Origin: a virus
IMG/VR virus record: IMGVR_UViG_3300006192_000737
Coordinates: 1 to 32,234 of that record
Strand: one strand, 5' to 3'
DNA length: 32,234 nt
The position numbers were made by a program, and so were the translations under genes. Shown piece by piece: positions 15,470 through 22,926 of the stretch. Under the pieces are notes generated by a model that saw only the letters and a list, made by a program, of their open reading frames with translations, did not search any database and had not been told where the DNA came from. Each line of letters starts with the position of its first letter. The stretch's first letter is position 1.

Positions 15470-17527
15470 TCAGTCCTCAAAGTTGGGGGCAAAGCTCAGC
15501 GTGCCGTTGGGGTGTTCTTCGTCCGCCATGGTGAGCGCCTCCTCGATCGACACGATCGAGCCGTTGCGGGCGATATGGGTCAGCAGTGATCGACCGGGGC
15601 CGAGCAGCCCATCGTAGACGATCAGCGATGTCACGCCGGCCGCCTTGGCGCGCTCGATCGTCGAGATGTTCTGCGCATACTTCGTCTCGGTCCGCGCGAT
15701 CCGGCGCGACCTGGTCAACGGCGTGTCGCTCGGCCCGGCCTCGACCATATCGGCGATGCGGTTGGCCAGCGCCGTGGTACCTTCGCCCTCGGCGCGCCCT
15801 TCGGCCAGCGCCTGGAACAGCGCATCCTTGGTCTGCCCTTCCAGGTCGACCAGACCGGCGCGGCGCCCGCCCGCCGCCAGGATCGATCGCGCCACCACGT
15901 CGGGCAACGAGGTGCCCAGGCCAGCGCGCTCGGCCACGTCGTTCGCAGCCTTGGCCACTTCCAGGTACTGGGCCTGATAGAGATCGCGCAATTCGCTGTC
16001 CCAGCGGGTGATGCCCAACTGGTCGAGGATCATGGCAATGACCAGATCGTCGGACTTGGTTTCCTTGCCGGCAAGGCTGGGGTCTTTCTCGAGCAGCGGC
16101 AGTGAGGCCTTCTCAGCCTGCGCACCAAGCCCCGAAAACCACTTCTCAAGGCGCTGCTCAAAGGCAGCTGCCAGCCCATCGCCCTGCTGCTGCATCAGCA
16201 GCGCCCAGGCATAGCCGCGCTGGTACGCGTCCTGGCTAGCCTGGGCCTTCTGCTCTTTCGGCGCGGGGAGTGCCGGCGCGGGAGCGCGCACGGCCAATGC
16301 CTTGCCATCGCCTTCCGGTACTTCGATCACCGAAATCGAGCGCAGATAGAATCGGTGGCTGTCATCGGCCGGAAGGCCAATGCCCATCCGATATTCGAAC
16401 ACGGTAACGGCGCCCGAGGACAGCGCCTCCTTCCAGCGGGTCTGGCGCTTGTCCTCGTCTTCCTGGAGCGCCACGACAGCCGACGTATCCCAGCCCACGC
16501 TCTCGCTTTGATCTCGGCGAAACTGGCCAACCAGGCTGCGCTGCAGTTCGTCGGCGAACATGCGCGCCATGGGCAGAACGCCATTCGACCACGCGAGCTT
16601 GCGCATCTCCTCCATGGTGGCGCCAACCTTGGTTGCCTGAAGCCCCGCACCAAAGCCTACGACGGCGGCGGGGATGCCGAGGCAGGCGCAGACGCGCTCC
16701 TCGGCCACGTCCCGACCTTCGCTCATGTTCATCTGCTGCGGGTTGAAGCCATAGGGCTGCACATCGGTGGGCGCGCCCATCACCAGTGTTTGACCGCGAT
16801 TGTCGCCGCCGAACTGCTGCTGGAACCATGCCTTGGTCGCGTTGACATCATCGGGCGAAGCCATGGCGCCGTTTTTGGGACTGATAACCACGCCGGGCGC
16901 GCCCATGTTGCGCAGCAGGCTGGCCACGAAGTTGCTGCTTTCCAGGTCGACGAAGATTTCCCGGATAGCGCCGTCGATCGGCGAAAGCCCGAGCCGTGTG
17001 TTTCGCGGGTTCATGCCGTGCCGGAAATGGATCACGTCGGCGAAGTCGATCGACATGGGACCAAGGCCGTCGCCGCAGTTGTATTCATAGTGGCTGATGA
17101 ACACCGACCCGTCCTCAGGCCATTTCGGCTCCATCATCCACGGCGGCACGAACCAGAGCTCCACCGGCACGCCATAGCTATTGCGCACGATCAGCCAGTA
17201 GGCATTGCCCGTGATCGCGAACGCAAAGATGGTGGCCATCCACAGCGCGATATCGCCGTAGAAGGCGTTGGGCCGCTGGATCAACGCCAGCATGGGATGA
17301 TCGGCCACCGGTTGGTGGTTTCCATCCTTGTCCGGCTTCGTCACTTCGAGCACGGCCTCGGGCAACGCGCGGGCAATCCACATGACCGGCGCGGTCACCA
17401 CCGAGGAATCGAGGCAGTCGCCCACTTCCTTGCGATAGTCGTAACGGGTGCGCTTCAGCAGCCTCGCCAGGAACGGCGCGCGCGCCACATGGCGCATCGC
17501 GGTCAGGGCCTTGGTGAACCACATCAT
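15470..17527 (-). CDS. HK97-type portal protein fused to MuF-like head morphogenesis domain
   Basis: 685 residues, against about 400 for a usual HK97 portal. Residues 1 to about 400 carry portal features: SSVVTAPVMWIARALPEAVLEV, ITGNAYWLIVRN, VIHFRHGMNPRNTRLGLSPI, APGVVISPKNG, and GRDVAEERVCACLGIPAAVVG. A Pro/Ala-rich linker follows (APAPALPAPKEQKAQ). The C-terminal 165 residues have IARTETKYAQNISTIERAKAAGV and end near DEEHPNGTLSF, the pattern of MuF/SPP1 gp7 head morphogenesis proteins. It should form the dodecameric DNA gate and bring the minor head domain with it. Start overlaps the terminase stop as ATGA. Confidence 0.86.
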   Translation of the reverse strand: MMWFTKALTAMRHVARAPFLARLLKRTRYDYRKEVGDCLDSSVVTAPVMWIARALPEAVLEVTKPDKDGNHQPVADHPMLALIQRPNAFYGDIALWMATIFAFAITGNAYWLIVRNSYGVPVELWFVPPWMMEPKWPEDGSVFISHYEYNCGDGLGPMSIDFADVIHFRHGMNPRNTRLGLSPIDGAIREIFVDLESSNFVASLLRNMGAPGVVISPKNGAMASPDDVNATKAWFQQQFGGDNRGQTLVMGAPTDVQPYGFNPQQMNMSEGRDVAEERVCACLGIPAAVVGFGAGLQATKVGATMEEMRKLAWSNGVLPMARMFADELQRSLVGQFRRDQSESVGWDTSAVVALQEDEDKRQTRWKEALSSGAVTVFEYRMGIGLPADDSHRFYLRSISVIEVPEGDGKALAVRAPAPALPAPKEQKAQASQDAYQRGYAWALLMQQQGDGLAAAFEQRLEKWFSGLGAQAEKASLPLLEKDPSLAGKETKSDDLVIAMILDQLGITRWDSELRDLYQAQYLEVAKAANDVAERAGLGTSLPDVVARSILAAGGRRAGLVDLEGQTKDALFQALAEGRAEGEGTTALANRIADMVEAGPSDTPLTRSRRIARTETKYAQNISTIERAKAAGVTSLIVYDGLLGPGRSLLTHIARNGSIVSIEEALTMADEEHPNGTLSFAPNFED

Positions 17528-19128
17528 CGTACCGGTATCCAGTCTGTCGGCGTTTCGTTGTCGTAGGAGGCGGTGAGCGCCATCATCCCGGCGCTGGTGG
17601 GTCGCAGCCGGCCTTCGGCGTCGATCATCACCAGTTCGGGCACGAGCAGGCGCAGCAGATCTGGCCCGATCGGCCCGTAGTGGTCGTTGAAGTCGCCGGT
17701 GGTGGCTTCACCATGCCGTACCATGGTGAAGGCAATGGCGTTCAGCAGCTGATTGGCCGTGTCTTCGCGCTTGATCGTGCTCGATGAGACCGGCCGCCAC
17801 GACGCGTCGTTCGCAGCCGAGCCGGCATGAATTGCCAGCGCCAGCGCCCAGAACCGGTCCGCGTGCCCATCAGGCGTACGCTCGGCCGTGAAGCGGATAT
17901 TGCCCGCCTCGGTCGTTTGTTTTGTGACGGAGCGCAGATCGGCGCGGATGACAGGGTCATACGGGATGCGCAGACCGCGATCTTCCATGCGCGAGCGCAC
18001 CGGATAGGCCAGGGCTTCCTTGACCTTGGGCGTGAACGTCACGCCCTCGACCATGTACGTGCCGAACTCCTTCTGGGCATCGTCGGTCCACCCGATGCCC
18101 AGGCCGGTGGCATCGATGCAGGTGCGGCGGCAACGCCTGATCCACGGCCACAGGATCTTCTCCTGGTCGCCCTTGGTCATCTTGGCCAGAGGTTCGACGT
18201 GGCGGGTGTAGAACGTGTCGCCCAGGCGCTCGACCACCCACAACACGGTAAGGTCGCGCTTCCGGCCGATATCGATGCCGGCATAGAGCTCACCGCTCTC
18301 GATCGTCGTCCAGTCGGTCCCTTGCGGGTACTCGTTCCTGGCGATCAGGTCGTATTCCAGGAACGCCGCGTCATCGTCAGCGGGCTGGCACATGTATTCC
18401 TGGAGGAAGCTCTCTTCGTCCGCGCAGCCGCTCTTCACGAAGTCGAAATATGCCGCTTCATCCATGTCCTGGATTGGATCATCGGCGGGGATCGATCGCT
18501 GCAGCTTGAAAAGGAAGCCATCATCCAGCGCGGTCTGCAGCGTGACAGTGTGAAGGCTGATTTTCTTTGGATTGCCTTTTTCCTTCACCTCGCGAACCAG
18601 CTGGTTGAAGAAATTGTGGCTGCCGCGATGGGTGGAGATGAGCTCCATCGAGCCGCCCCAGGTAATACCGGGATAGGCGATGGCCCACAGCTTGCGCGGG
18701 TCGGGGTGGAGCGCGAACTCGTCCAGAATGCGCCCACCGCGCTTGCCGGCCTGGGCATCGGGGTTCGAGCTCATCGAATTGATGCGCTTGCCCGTCAGAA
18801 AGTGCAGCACATAGGCGGTCTGCTTTTTCTCGGCATCGAGCACCTGCTCGCCCAGATCGCGGGCGGCCATGTCGAGAATGCCCGAAAACAGCTTGCAGTC
18901 TTCCAGAAACAGCCGGGCCTGAATGTCGTCGCGCGACGATACCCACTGATCCAGTCGCGCGCCCTGTTTTCCCGTGCGCGCCACGGCGGCATAGGCGGTC
19001 GACCAGGAGATGCCGATCTGGCGCCCCTTTTCCATCAGCTTGAGGCGGCTCTCGTCCGCGATCCACCGGCCCTGATAGGGCAGAAAGATGGCATCGGGAT
19101 TGGCCGGGATGATCTTGGCCGCGCCCAT
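17524..19128 (-). CDS. Terminase large subunit, Mu gp28-like
   Basis: 534 residues. ATPase part: EKGRQIGISWS (residues 34-42) is the Arg-type Walker A of Mu gp28 relatives, and GGRILDEFAL (131-140) is Walker B. Nuclease part, RNase H-like: D286 in YAGIDIGRKRD, D339 in CIDATGLGIGW, D424 in PDGHADRFWALALA. It drives ATP-dependent packaging and cuts DNA; Mu-like phages package from integrated copies by headful. It follows a small orf and precedes the portal (ATGA overlap). The partner small terminase is probably the gp27-like protein upstream, by analogy with Mu. Confidence 0.92.
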   Translation of the reverse strand: MGAAKIIPANPDAIFLPYQGRWIADESRLKLMEKGRQIGISWSTAYAAVARTGKQGARLDQWVSSRDDIQARLFLEDCKLFSGILDMAARDLGEQVLDAEKKQTAYVLHFLTGKRINSMSSNPDAQAGKRGGRILDEFALHPDPRKLWAIAYPGITWGGSMELISTHRGSHNFFNQLVREVKEKGNPKKISLHTVTLQTALDDGFLFKLQRSIPADDPIQDMDEAAYFDFVKSGCADEESFLQEYMCQPADDDAAFLEYDLIARNEYPQGTDWTTIESGELYAGIDIGRKRDLTVLWVVERLGDTFYTRHVEPLAKMTKGDQEKILWPWIRRCRRTCIDATGLGIGWTDDAQKEFGTYMVEGVTFTPKVKEALAYPVRSRMEDRGLRIPYDPVIRADLRSVTKQTTEAGNIRFTAERTPDGHADRFWALALAIHAGSAANDASWRPVSSSTIKREDTANQLLNAIAFTMVRHGEATTGDFNDHYGPIGPDLLRLLVPELVMIDAEGRLRPTSAGMMALTASYDNETPTDWIPVR

Positions 19129-19379
19129 TATGTCTTCCGTACCAGCTTGGACTTGAGCCAGCCGAGCTTGCGCTCGACACCCACGATGAACTGCCGAAGG
19201 TGTGCTCCCTTCGTGTTTCCTGCGGCTGCATGCAGCACATATGTGGTGCCATCCTGGTCGCTTTCAGCGCCGATCACGATCACCATCACGCAACGCCCAT
19301 TGGTGGCCAGCATCTGCGCCAGCGCCTCGGCCTCCTGATCAGCCAGCTTCATCCAGGCGCTGTTCTCACCAGTCATCAT
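19128..19379 (-). CDS. Small hypothetical protein before terminase
   Basis: 83 residues. The start at 19379 overlaps the previous stop (ATGA); a second ATG follows at 19376. It has ATNGRCVMVIVIGAESDQDGTTYVLHAAAGNTKG, a short beta-rich core, and a basic C-terminus. It lies between gp27-like and gp28-like genes and shares their operon. No family recognised. Confidence 0.55.
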   Translation of the reverse strand: MMTGENSAWMKLADQEAEALAQMLATNGRCVMVIVIGAESDQDGTTYVLHAAAGNTKGAHLRQFIVGVERKLGWLKSKLVRKT

Positions 19380-19966
19380 ACCACCCCCAGCGCGCGGTTG
19401 ATTTCGGCCAAGGTTTCCGGAGAAACACCTGCTTTCTTGCCAACCTCCTGCGCGGCTTCCGCCGCCTTCTGCAGCCGGGCCTGCACATCGTCTTCCAGTC
19501 GGCGCCGCGCCTCGGCCGAGGCCTTCTGCGCATTCACGGCCGACTGCAGCGCGCGGCTCAGCTCCATGATGCCCTTGGTCGAAATGTCGCCTTCGAGCTG
19601 CTGGAACATGGCGAGCTTGAGCATCTCCGCGACGGCGACCGTGACCTGATCGGGTCCTTCGGTGCCCAGAGATCCCACCAGTTCGGCCGACATGCGCTGC
19701 ACCTCATCCAGCTTGCGGAACTGGATTGCCTTGCGCACAGCGAAGCGCGACCAGGCCGACTTCGAGATCGGCTCGATGCCGCGATCAGCGAGGCGTTCGT
19801 TGAACTCAATCAGGATCGCAGTCTGCGGCAGCTTGTTGGCTCGCAGCTGCTCCAGCGCCCAGACCACATCGGCCTCAGCTTCATCCGGTAGCAGGTCGAT
19901 TGTCGAAAGGCGGCCCCGGCCATCACGGCGGGCCGGGCTGGCCTTTTCGCCGGGACCCGCGCTCAC
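19376..19966 (-). CDS. Mu gp27-like protein (DUF3486), probable small terminase
   Basis: 196 residues from a GTG at 19966 that overlaps the previous stop as GTGA; the longer reading to 20047 is shadow sequence. GRGRLSTIDLLPDEAEADVVWALEQLRANKLPQTAILIEFNERL is the DUF3486 signature seen in Mu gp27 relatives, with SAWSRFAVRKA as a likely DNA-binding helix. The C-terminal half is coiled coil (AEARRRLEDDVQARLQKAAEAAQE). In Mu, gp27 sits directly before the large terminase and is thought to act as small terminase. Same order here. Confidence 0.83.
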   Translation of the reverse strand: MSAGPGEKASPARRDGRGRLSTIDLLPDEAEADVVWALEQLRANKLPQTAILIEFNERLADRGIEPISKSAWSRFAVRKAIQFRKLDEVQRMSAELVGSLGTEGPDQVTVAVAEMLKLAMFQQLEGDISTKGIMELSRALQSAVNAQKASAEARRRLEDDVQARLQKAAEAAQEVGKKAGVSPETLAEINRALGVV

Positions 19967-20265
19967 CGCCGCAGTTCCGACGGCAGCGTGATACCCGCCA
20001 GCACAGCCCGCTCTTCCAAGTGCGACCGCCCGGCCGGGGCAATGCACGCAACCAACAGCGCTCCAGCATCGATCAACTCGATCGCGCCCAGCGAGGCCAT
20101 CTTGCGCAGTTGGGTCTCGACCCAGTCGTCATCGCGCTTGATGCCGTAGATATCGAGCGTGCGGCGGATCAGCAGGGCATTGAGCCGCCCGTCCACCTGC
20201 TCAGCCAGCGTGCGCAGGATCGCCAGCCGCGCGTCGGCGGCTTGGATATCGGCCAAATCCCTCAC
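19963..20265 (-). CDS. Mu gp26-like winged-helix protein (VpaChn25_0724 family)
   Basis: 100 residues. IQAADARLAILRTLAEQVDGRLNALLIRRTLDIYG, then VETQLRKMASLGAIELID, then PAGRSHLEERAVLAGI fit the small winged-helix family usually found between gp25-like and gp27-like genes in Mu-like phages. It may help packaging initiation or regulate late genes; its true job is not known. It overlaps neighbours by 4 bp on both sides. Confidence 0.72.
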   Translation of the reverse strand: MRDLADIQAADARLAILRTLAEQVDGRLNALLIRRTLDIYGIKRDDDWVETQLRKMASLGAIELIDAGALLVACIAPAGRSHLEERAVLAGITLPSELRR

Positions 20266-20633
20266 CGTCCCAATCCTTTCTCGATAAGCAGGCGCTCGAT
20301 GCGATCGACGCCACGATGGGTTCGTTCCGCCAGTTCGCGGTGGCCCGCGATCTCCGCGCGCATCGTGTTGAACTTCTCGGCCATCAGTTGCTCAATGCGC
20401 GCCACATCCTCAGTCGTGGCGGCCTCCGCCTTCAGCTCCGCGAACTCGCTTTCCAGATGACCCAAGCGCACCGACAACGTGCTGACCTTGCTGGAAATGG
20501 TGTTCACCTTCCTGCCCAGACTGCCGGTGCCTTCCGGGTTTGCGGCTCCACCCTTCCAGACGGCCACGCCGATGCCAGCCATAATGAAGGCGATGATCGC
20601 CAGCTCGATCCAATCACTCGGCACTGTCGGCAT
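20262..20633 (-). CDS. Mu gp25-like protein (DUF2730): membrane anchor plus coiled coil
   Basis: 123 residues. One N-terminal membrane segment (WIELAIIAFIMAGIGVAVW, about residues 8-26) followed by long coiled coil (VNTISSKVSTLSVRLGHLESEFAELKAEAATTEDVARIEQLMAEKFN) to the end. That is the DUF2730 plan found in Mu gp25. It may belong to the lysis set or hold a complex at the inner membrane. It overlaps the holin candidate by 20 bp. Confidence 0.72.
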   Translation of the reverse strand: MPTVPSDWIELAIIAFIMAGIGVAVWKGGAANPEGTGSLGRKVNTISSKVSTLSVRLGHLESEFAELKAEAATTEDVARIEQLMAEKFNTMRAEIAGHRELAERTHRGVDRIERLLIEKGLGR

Positions 20634-21054
20634 CCTTTCGTTGCGCCGCGCCTGCCGCGCGGCTGATCATGTCGCGGGCGAACTGTGCCACCTGGGCACC
20701 GACCATCTCGATCAGCGAGTAACCAGCGAAGCCGAGGCCAAGCGAAACGACGAAGGCGAACAACAGCCCAGGCCGATCTTCCACGATCCACAGCTGGGCG
20801 GTGATCAGCATGATCAGGCTGACCAAAGCAAACATCGGCCAGGAAAGGGTGCTTTCGGATCGGCGGGCTAGCGGACGCGCGCACAGCACGCCGATCGCGC
20901 CGATCGCGCAGGTCAGTGCCGGTACCGGCACACCGGGTGCCAGATCGAACGTAAAGGCATCGGCAAGTCGCGGTGTCAGATCAACGCTGGCACTGATCGC
21001 CAGCGCCGGAAGCCAGGCCAGTGCGAATTTCGGCAGGCTGATATGCCCGATCAT
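20614..21054 (-). CDS. Membrane protein, candidate holin
   Basis: 146 residues with about four hydrophobic segments: FALAWLPALAISAS, ALTCAIGAIGVLC, WPMFALVSLIMLITAQLW and LLFAFVVSLGLGFAGYSLIEMVG. The C-terminus is short and charged (RAAGAAQRKDADSAE). Position next to endolysin and spanins supports a holin. The ATG at 21054 overlaps the Rz1 stop as ATGA, which I prefer to the ATG at 21060. No diagnostic holin motif is visible. Confidence 0.58.
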   Translation of the reverse strand: MIGHISLPKFALAWLPALAISASVDLTPRLADAFTFDLAPGVPVPALTCAIGAIGVLCARPLARRSESTLSWPMFALVSLIMLITAQLWIVEDRPGLLFAFVVSLGLGFAGYSLIEMVGAQVAQFARDMISRAAGAAQRKDADSAE

Positions 21055-21362
21055 CGACACGCCTCCGCACCATCGCGAAGCCGGTCTTCAACCAGACCGA
21101 GAAAGGCCAGGATTGCGCTCACCCAGGCCATACCCGCTGTATTGCCCGTCACCACGGCATCGTCCGCAGGCTGCGGGCGCGAGGCGAGTGGCGCAGTAAT
21201 ATCGACCGGACACACTGTGCGCTCCACGATGCGCGTTTCGATCACCGGGTCGGGCGATGCAGTGAGCGTGGGCTTACTGGGCGAGCTGGCGCAGGCAGCC
21301 AGCGTCGCACACGATATGGCCATCGCCATCGCGCGGCGCAGCCGCAATAGTGCCCTGGGCAT
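21051..21362 (-). CDS. Rz1-like outer-membrane lipoprotein (o-spanin)
   Basis: 103 residues, starting MPRALLRLRRAMAMAISCAT. A basic N-terminus and short hydrophobic core end in a lipobox, L21-A22-A23-C24, then ASSPSKPTLTASPDP, a Pro/Ser-rich mature start typical of Rz1. The first 89 bp of the gene overlap the 3' end of the Rz-like gene in another frame, the classic Rz/Rz1 arrangement. It would pair with Rz to fuse inner and outer membranes in the last lysis step. The C-terminal hydrophobic stretch (GMAWVSAILAFLGLV) is unusual for Rz1. Confidence 0.82.
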   Translation of the reverse strand: MPRALLRLRRAMAMAISCATLAACASSPSKPTLTASPDPVIETRIVERTVCPVDITAPLASRPQPADDAVVTGNTAGMAWVSAILAFLGLVEDRLRDGAEACR

Positions 21363-21801
21363 GGTCGGTCCTTTTCTGCTGGGTGCTGGCGCGGCTCTCT
21401 GCGCGGGATACGGCGGCATCGGCATTGGCCCGCGCGCGGTCGAACAACGTCTTCAGGCCATCCCGCTCGCTGGCAAGGGTATCACGCTCGGCCACCAGGC
21501 GTTTCGCGCCGGGGCCGCAGCTGTTGAGCATGATGAAACGCGCCGTCGCATCCATGGTGGGCAGCAATGTGCGGTCGCATTCTGCAGCCTGCCGTGCGGC
21601 AGCGACTTCCAGGGCGATCACCGGCAAACAGTCGTCCAGACTGCTGCCCTTGCCATCAGCGGGTTTGCTGGCGGCCATCGCGCAACGTTCAGCGGCATCC
21701 GCCAGCCTCTTCTGGTGGAAGCGGTCCTGGATCAGCCAGGCGCTGGCAAGCATCCCGGCAGCCGCAGCAGCAGAGGCGGCGATCTTGGCCCAGCCGATCA
21801 T
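21274..21801 (-). CDS. Rz-like inner-membrane spanin (i-spanin)
   Basis: 175 residues. An N-terminal membrane anchor (IGWAKIAASAAAAAGMLASAWLI) is followed by a helical periplasmic part (KRLVAERDTLASERDGLKTLFDRARANADAAVSRAESRA) and a Cys-containing end (HIVCDAGCLRQLAQ). Overlap with the endolysin stop (ATGA) and nested Rz1-like lipoprotein support the call. It has several Cys, suggesting disulphide links in the periplasm. Confidence 0.8.
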   Translation of the reverse strand: MIGWAKIAASAAAAAGMLASAWLIQDRFHQKRLADAAERCAMAASKPADGKGSSLDDCLPVIALEVAAARQAAECDRTLLPTMDATARFIMLNSCGPGAKRLVAERDTLASERDGLKTLFDRARANADAAVSRAESRASTQQKRTDHAQGTIAAAPRDGDGHIVCDAGCLRQLAQ

Positions 21802-22463
21802 CGACCGAGTTCCTCGGCGCGGGCCAGCCAGCCATTGAGGAATCGCTTCTGTTCAGGATAGCGAGCGACGATGTTGCGATATCGTTCACGCACTGCATCG
21901 CGATAGGCTGAAACCAGACCGGTCACCCCAAAGCTGTTCGATTGCACCACCTCGCGCAGCGCGGCCATCGTGATGTCTCCGATACCGCCATCGACCTTGA
22001 GAAGCGACTTCTTCGCGGTTGAGACAGGAATGAGCAGAAGGCCCGTATTGATGGCTCGCTGTAACAGCTTGCGTGCTGCTGTCAGGCCACCGTTCACGCC
22101 CTGGTCGAACAGCATTTCACCGATCGGCACCGGAAGACTATCGGCGCCTAGCGGCTCCCAGAAATGCTTGAGGTAGAGGTAGACCGCATCACCACGCGTC
22201 AGCTTGCGGATATCGACTCCATCGATATCGCCGTCCATGTCCAGGTCGAAATCCGCGATGCCATCACCATCGCTGTCGAATGCGCCAGCCACTGCCAGGA
22301 AGCGCAGCGATATGCCAAATTTAGTGGCACCGCCCCGATCGAGGGGATCGTCTACGAAGCCGCCCTCGATCAATAGCAGCTTCTTGATCGCTGCCGCGTA
22401 GCGGGTCGAATACCCTTGAACCAGGATATCCAGATCGGTGGGGGTGGAGGATGTGCCGCTCAT
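21798..22463 (-). CDS. Endolysin, GH108-like N-acetylmuramidase
   Basis: 221 residues, starting MSGTSSTPTDLDI. IEGGFVDDPLDRGGATKFGIS (residues 32-52) is the glycosyl hydrolase 108 signature; E33 is the expected catalytic acid. AVNGGLTAARKLLQ-type and DGGIGDITMAALR segments are the family's second and third conserved parts. A stretch at about residues 63-84 (DSDGDGIADFDLDMDGDIDGVD) has two EF-hand/dockerin-like Ca-binding loops inside the catalytic domain. No signal peptide is seen, so it needs the holin to reach the wall. The start has a poor binding site; a GTG upstream in the palindrome region is an alternative. Confidence 0.85.
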   Translation of the reverse strand: MSGTSSTPTDLDILVQGYSTRYAAAIKKLLLIEGGFVDDPLDRGGATKFGISLRFLAVAGAFDSDGDGIADFDLDMDGDIDGVDIRKLTRGDAVYLYLKHFWEPLGADSLPVPIGEMLFDQGVNGGLTAARKLLQRAINTGLLLIPVSTAKKSLLKVDGGIGDITMAALREVVQSNSFGVTGLVSAYRDAVRERYRNIVARYPEQKRFLNGWLARAEELGR

Positions 22464-22496
22464 AGCGGCGTTTGTGGCCGTGCAGGCAACAAGGCG

Positions 22497-22520
22497 CGCC
22501 CCGGACACATGTCCGGGGCG
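22497..22520. repeat. GC-rich palindrome, copy 1 of 3 (between mor and endolysin)
   Basis: Arms CGCCCCGGACA and TGTCCGGGGCG (11 bp) around CA. It fills the 70-bp gap after mor, 34-57 nt upstream of the endolysin start, where Mor-driven transcription would be expected to begin. The same stem recurs at 14509-14532 and 9022-9039 in the same orientation of flanks. No U tract follows on either strand. Confidence 0.88.
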
Positions 22521-22533
22521 GCCAAGGATCACA

Positions 22534-22926
22534 TCAGAACAGGGAGAGTTGACAGCTTGTATCGCTGCCCGTGGCAAGGCGCGCGCGCCTCCGCCGTATC
22601 GCTCGGATGGTGTAGCGCGTCGCCATCGCGATGTCACGTTCCGACGCGCCAGCCTCGATCATCGCATCGACACGCGCGCGCATCTGGGCAGCATGGCCAG
22701 TCGGGCCCAAGGGCAATTCGAGCCTCAGGCCCTTGATACCCATGGTCAGTTCGGCAGCAAGTGCACGGGCCAAGGCGACACCGATGAGTTTGCAAAGCCA
22801 GTGATCGCTGGGAGGTTCGGGCGGGATATAGACTTGAGTGCCGCCACGCGCCGCCGCGATCGCGAGGGCAGCATCTTCGCCCACTATGTCCGCGATTTCC
22901 TGCAGAATGCCCGGCAACCCACTCAC
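22534..22926 (-). CDS. mor: Mor-family transcription activator with C-terminal clamp-binding-like motif
   Basis: 130 residues. LPGILQEIADIVGEDAALAIAAARGGTQVYIPPEP (residues 4-38) is the dimerisation signature of the Mor/C family of Mu, including the GGT-x-YIP turn. The C-terminal HTH is near ASERDIAMATRYTIRAIRRRR (94-114). In Mu, Mor switches on middle transcription. Here it is the last gene of the early chain and is directly followed by the lysis genes; no second Mor/C homologue is seen, so it may drive late genes directly. Oddly, the protein ends QLSLF (126-130), identical to the consensus peptide that binds the bacterial beta sliding clamp. Confidence 0.88.
   Translation of the reverse strand: MSGLPGILQEIADIVGEDAALAIAAARGGTQVYIPPEPPSDHWLCKLIGVALARALAAELTMGIKGLRLELPLGPTGHAAQMRARVDAMIEAGASERDIAMATRYTIRAIRRRRARLATGSDTSCQLSLF

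Noticed and set aside
16355-19338. Long plus-strand open frames (403 and 503 codons) opposite portal and terminase
   Set aside because: High GC gives long antisense frames; the minus strand encodes clear portal and terminase motifs across the same bases.
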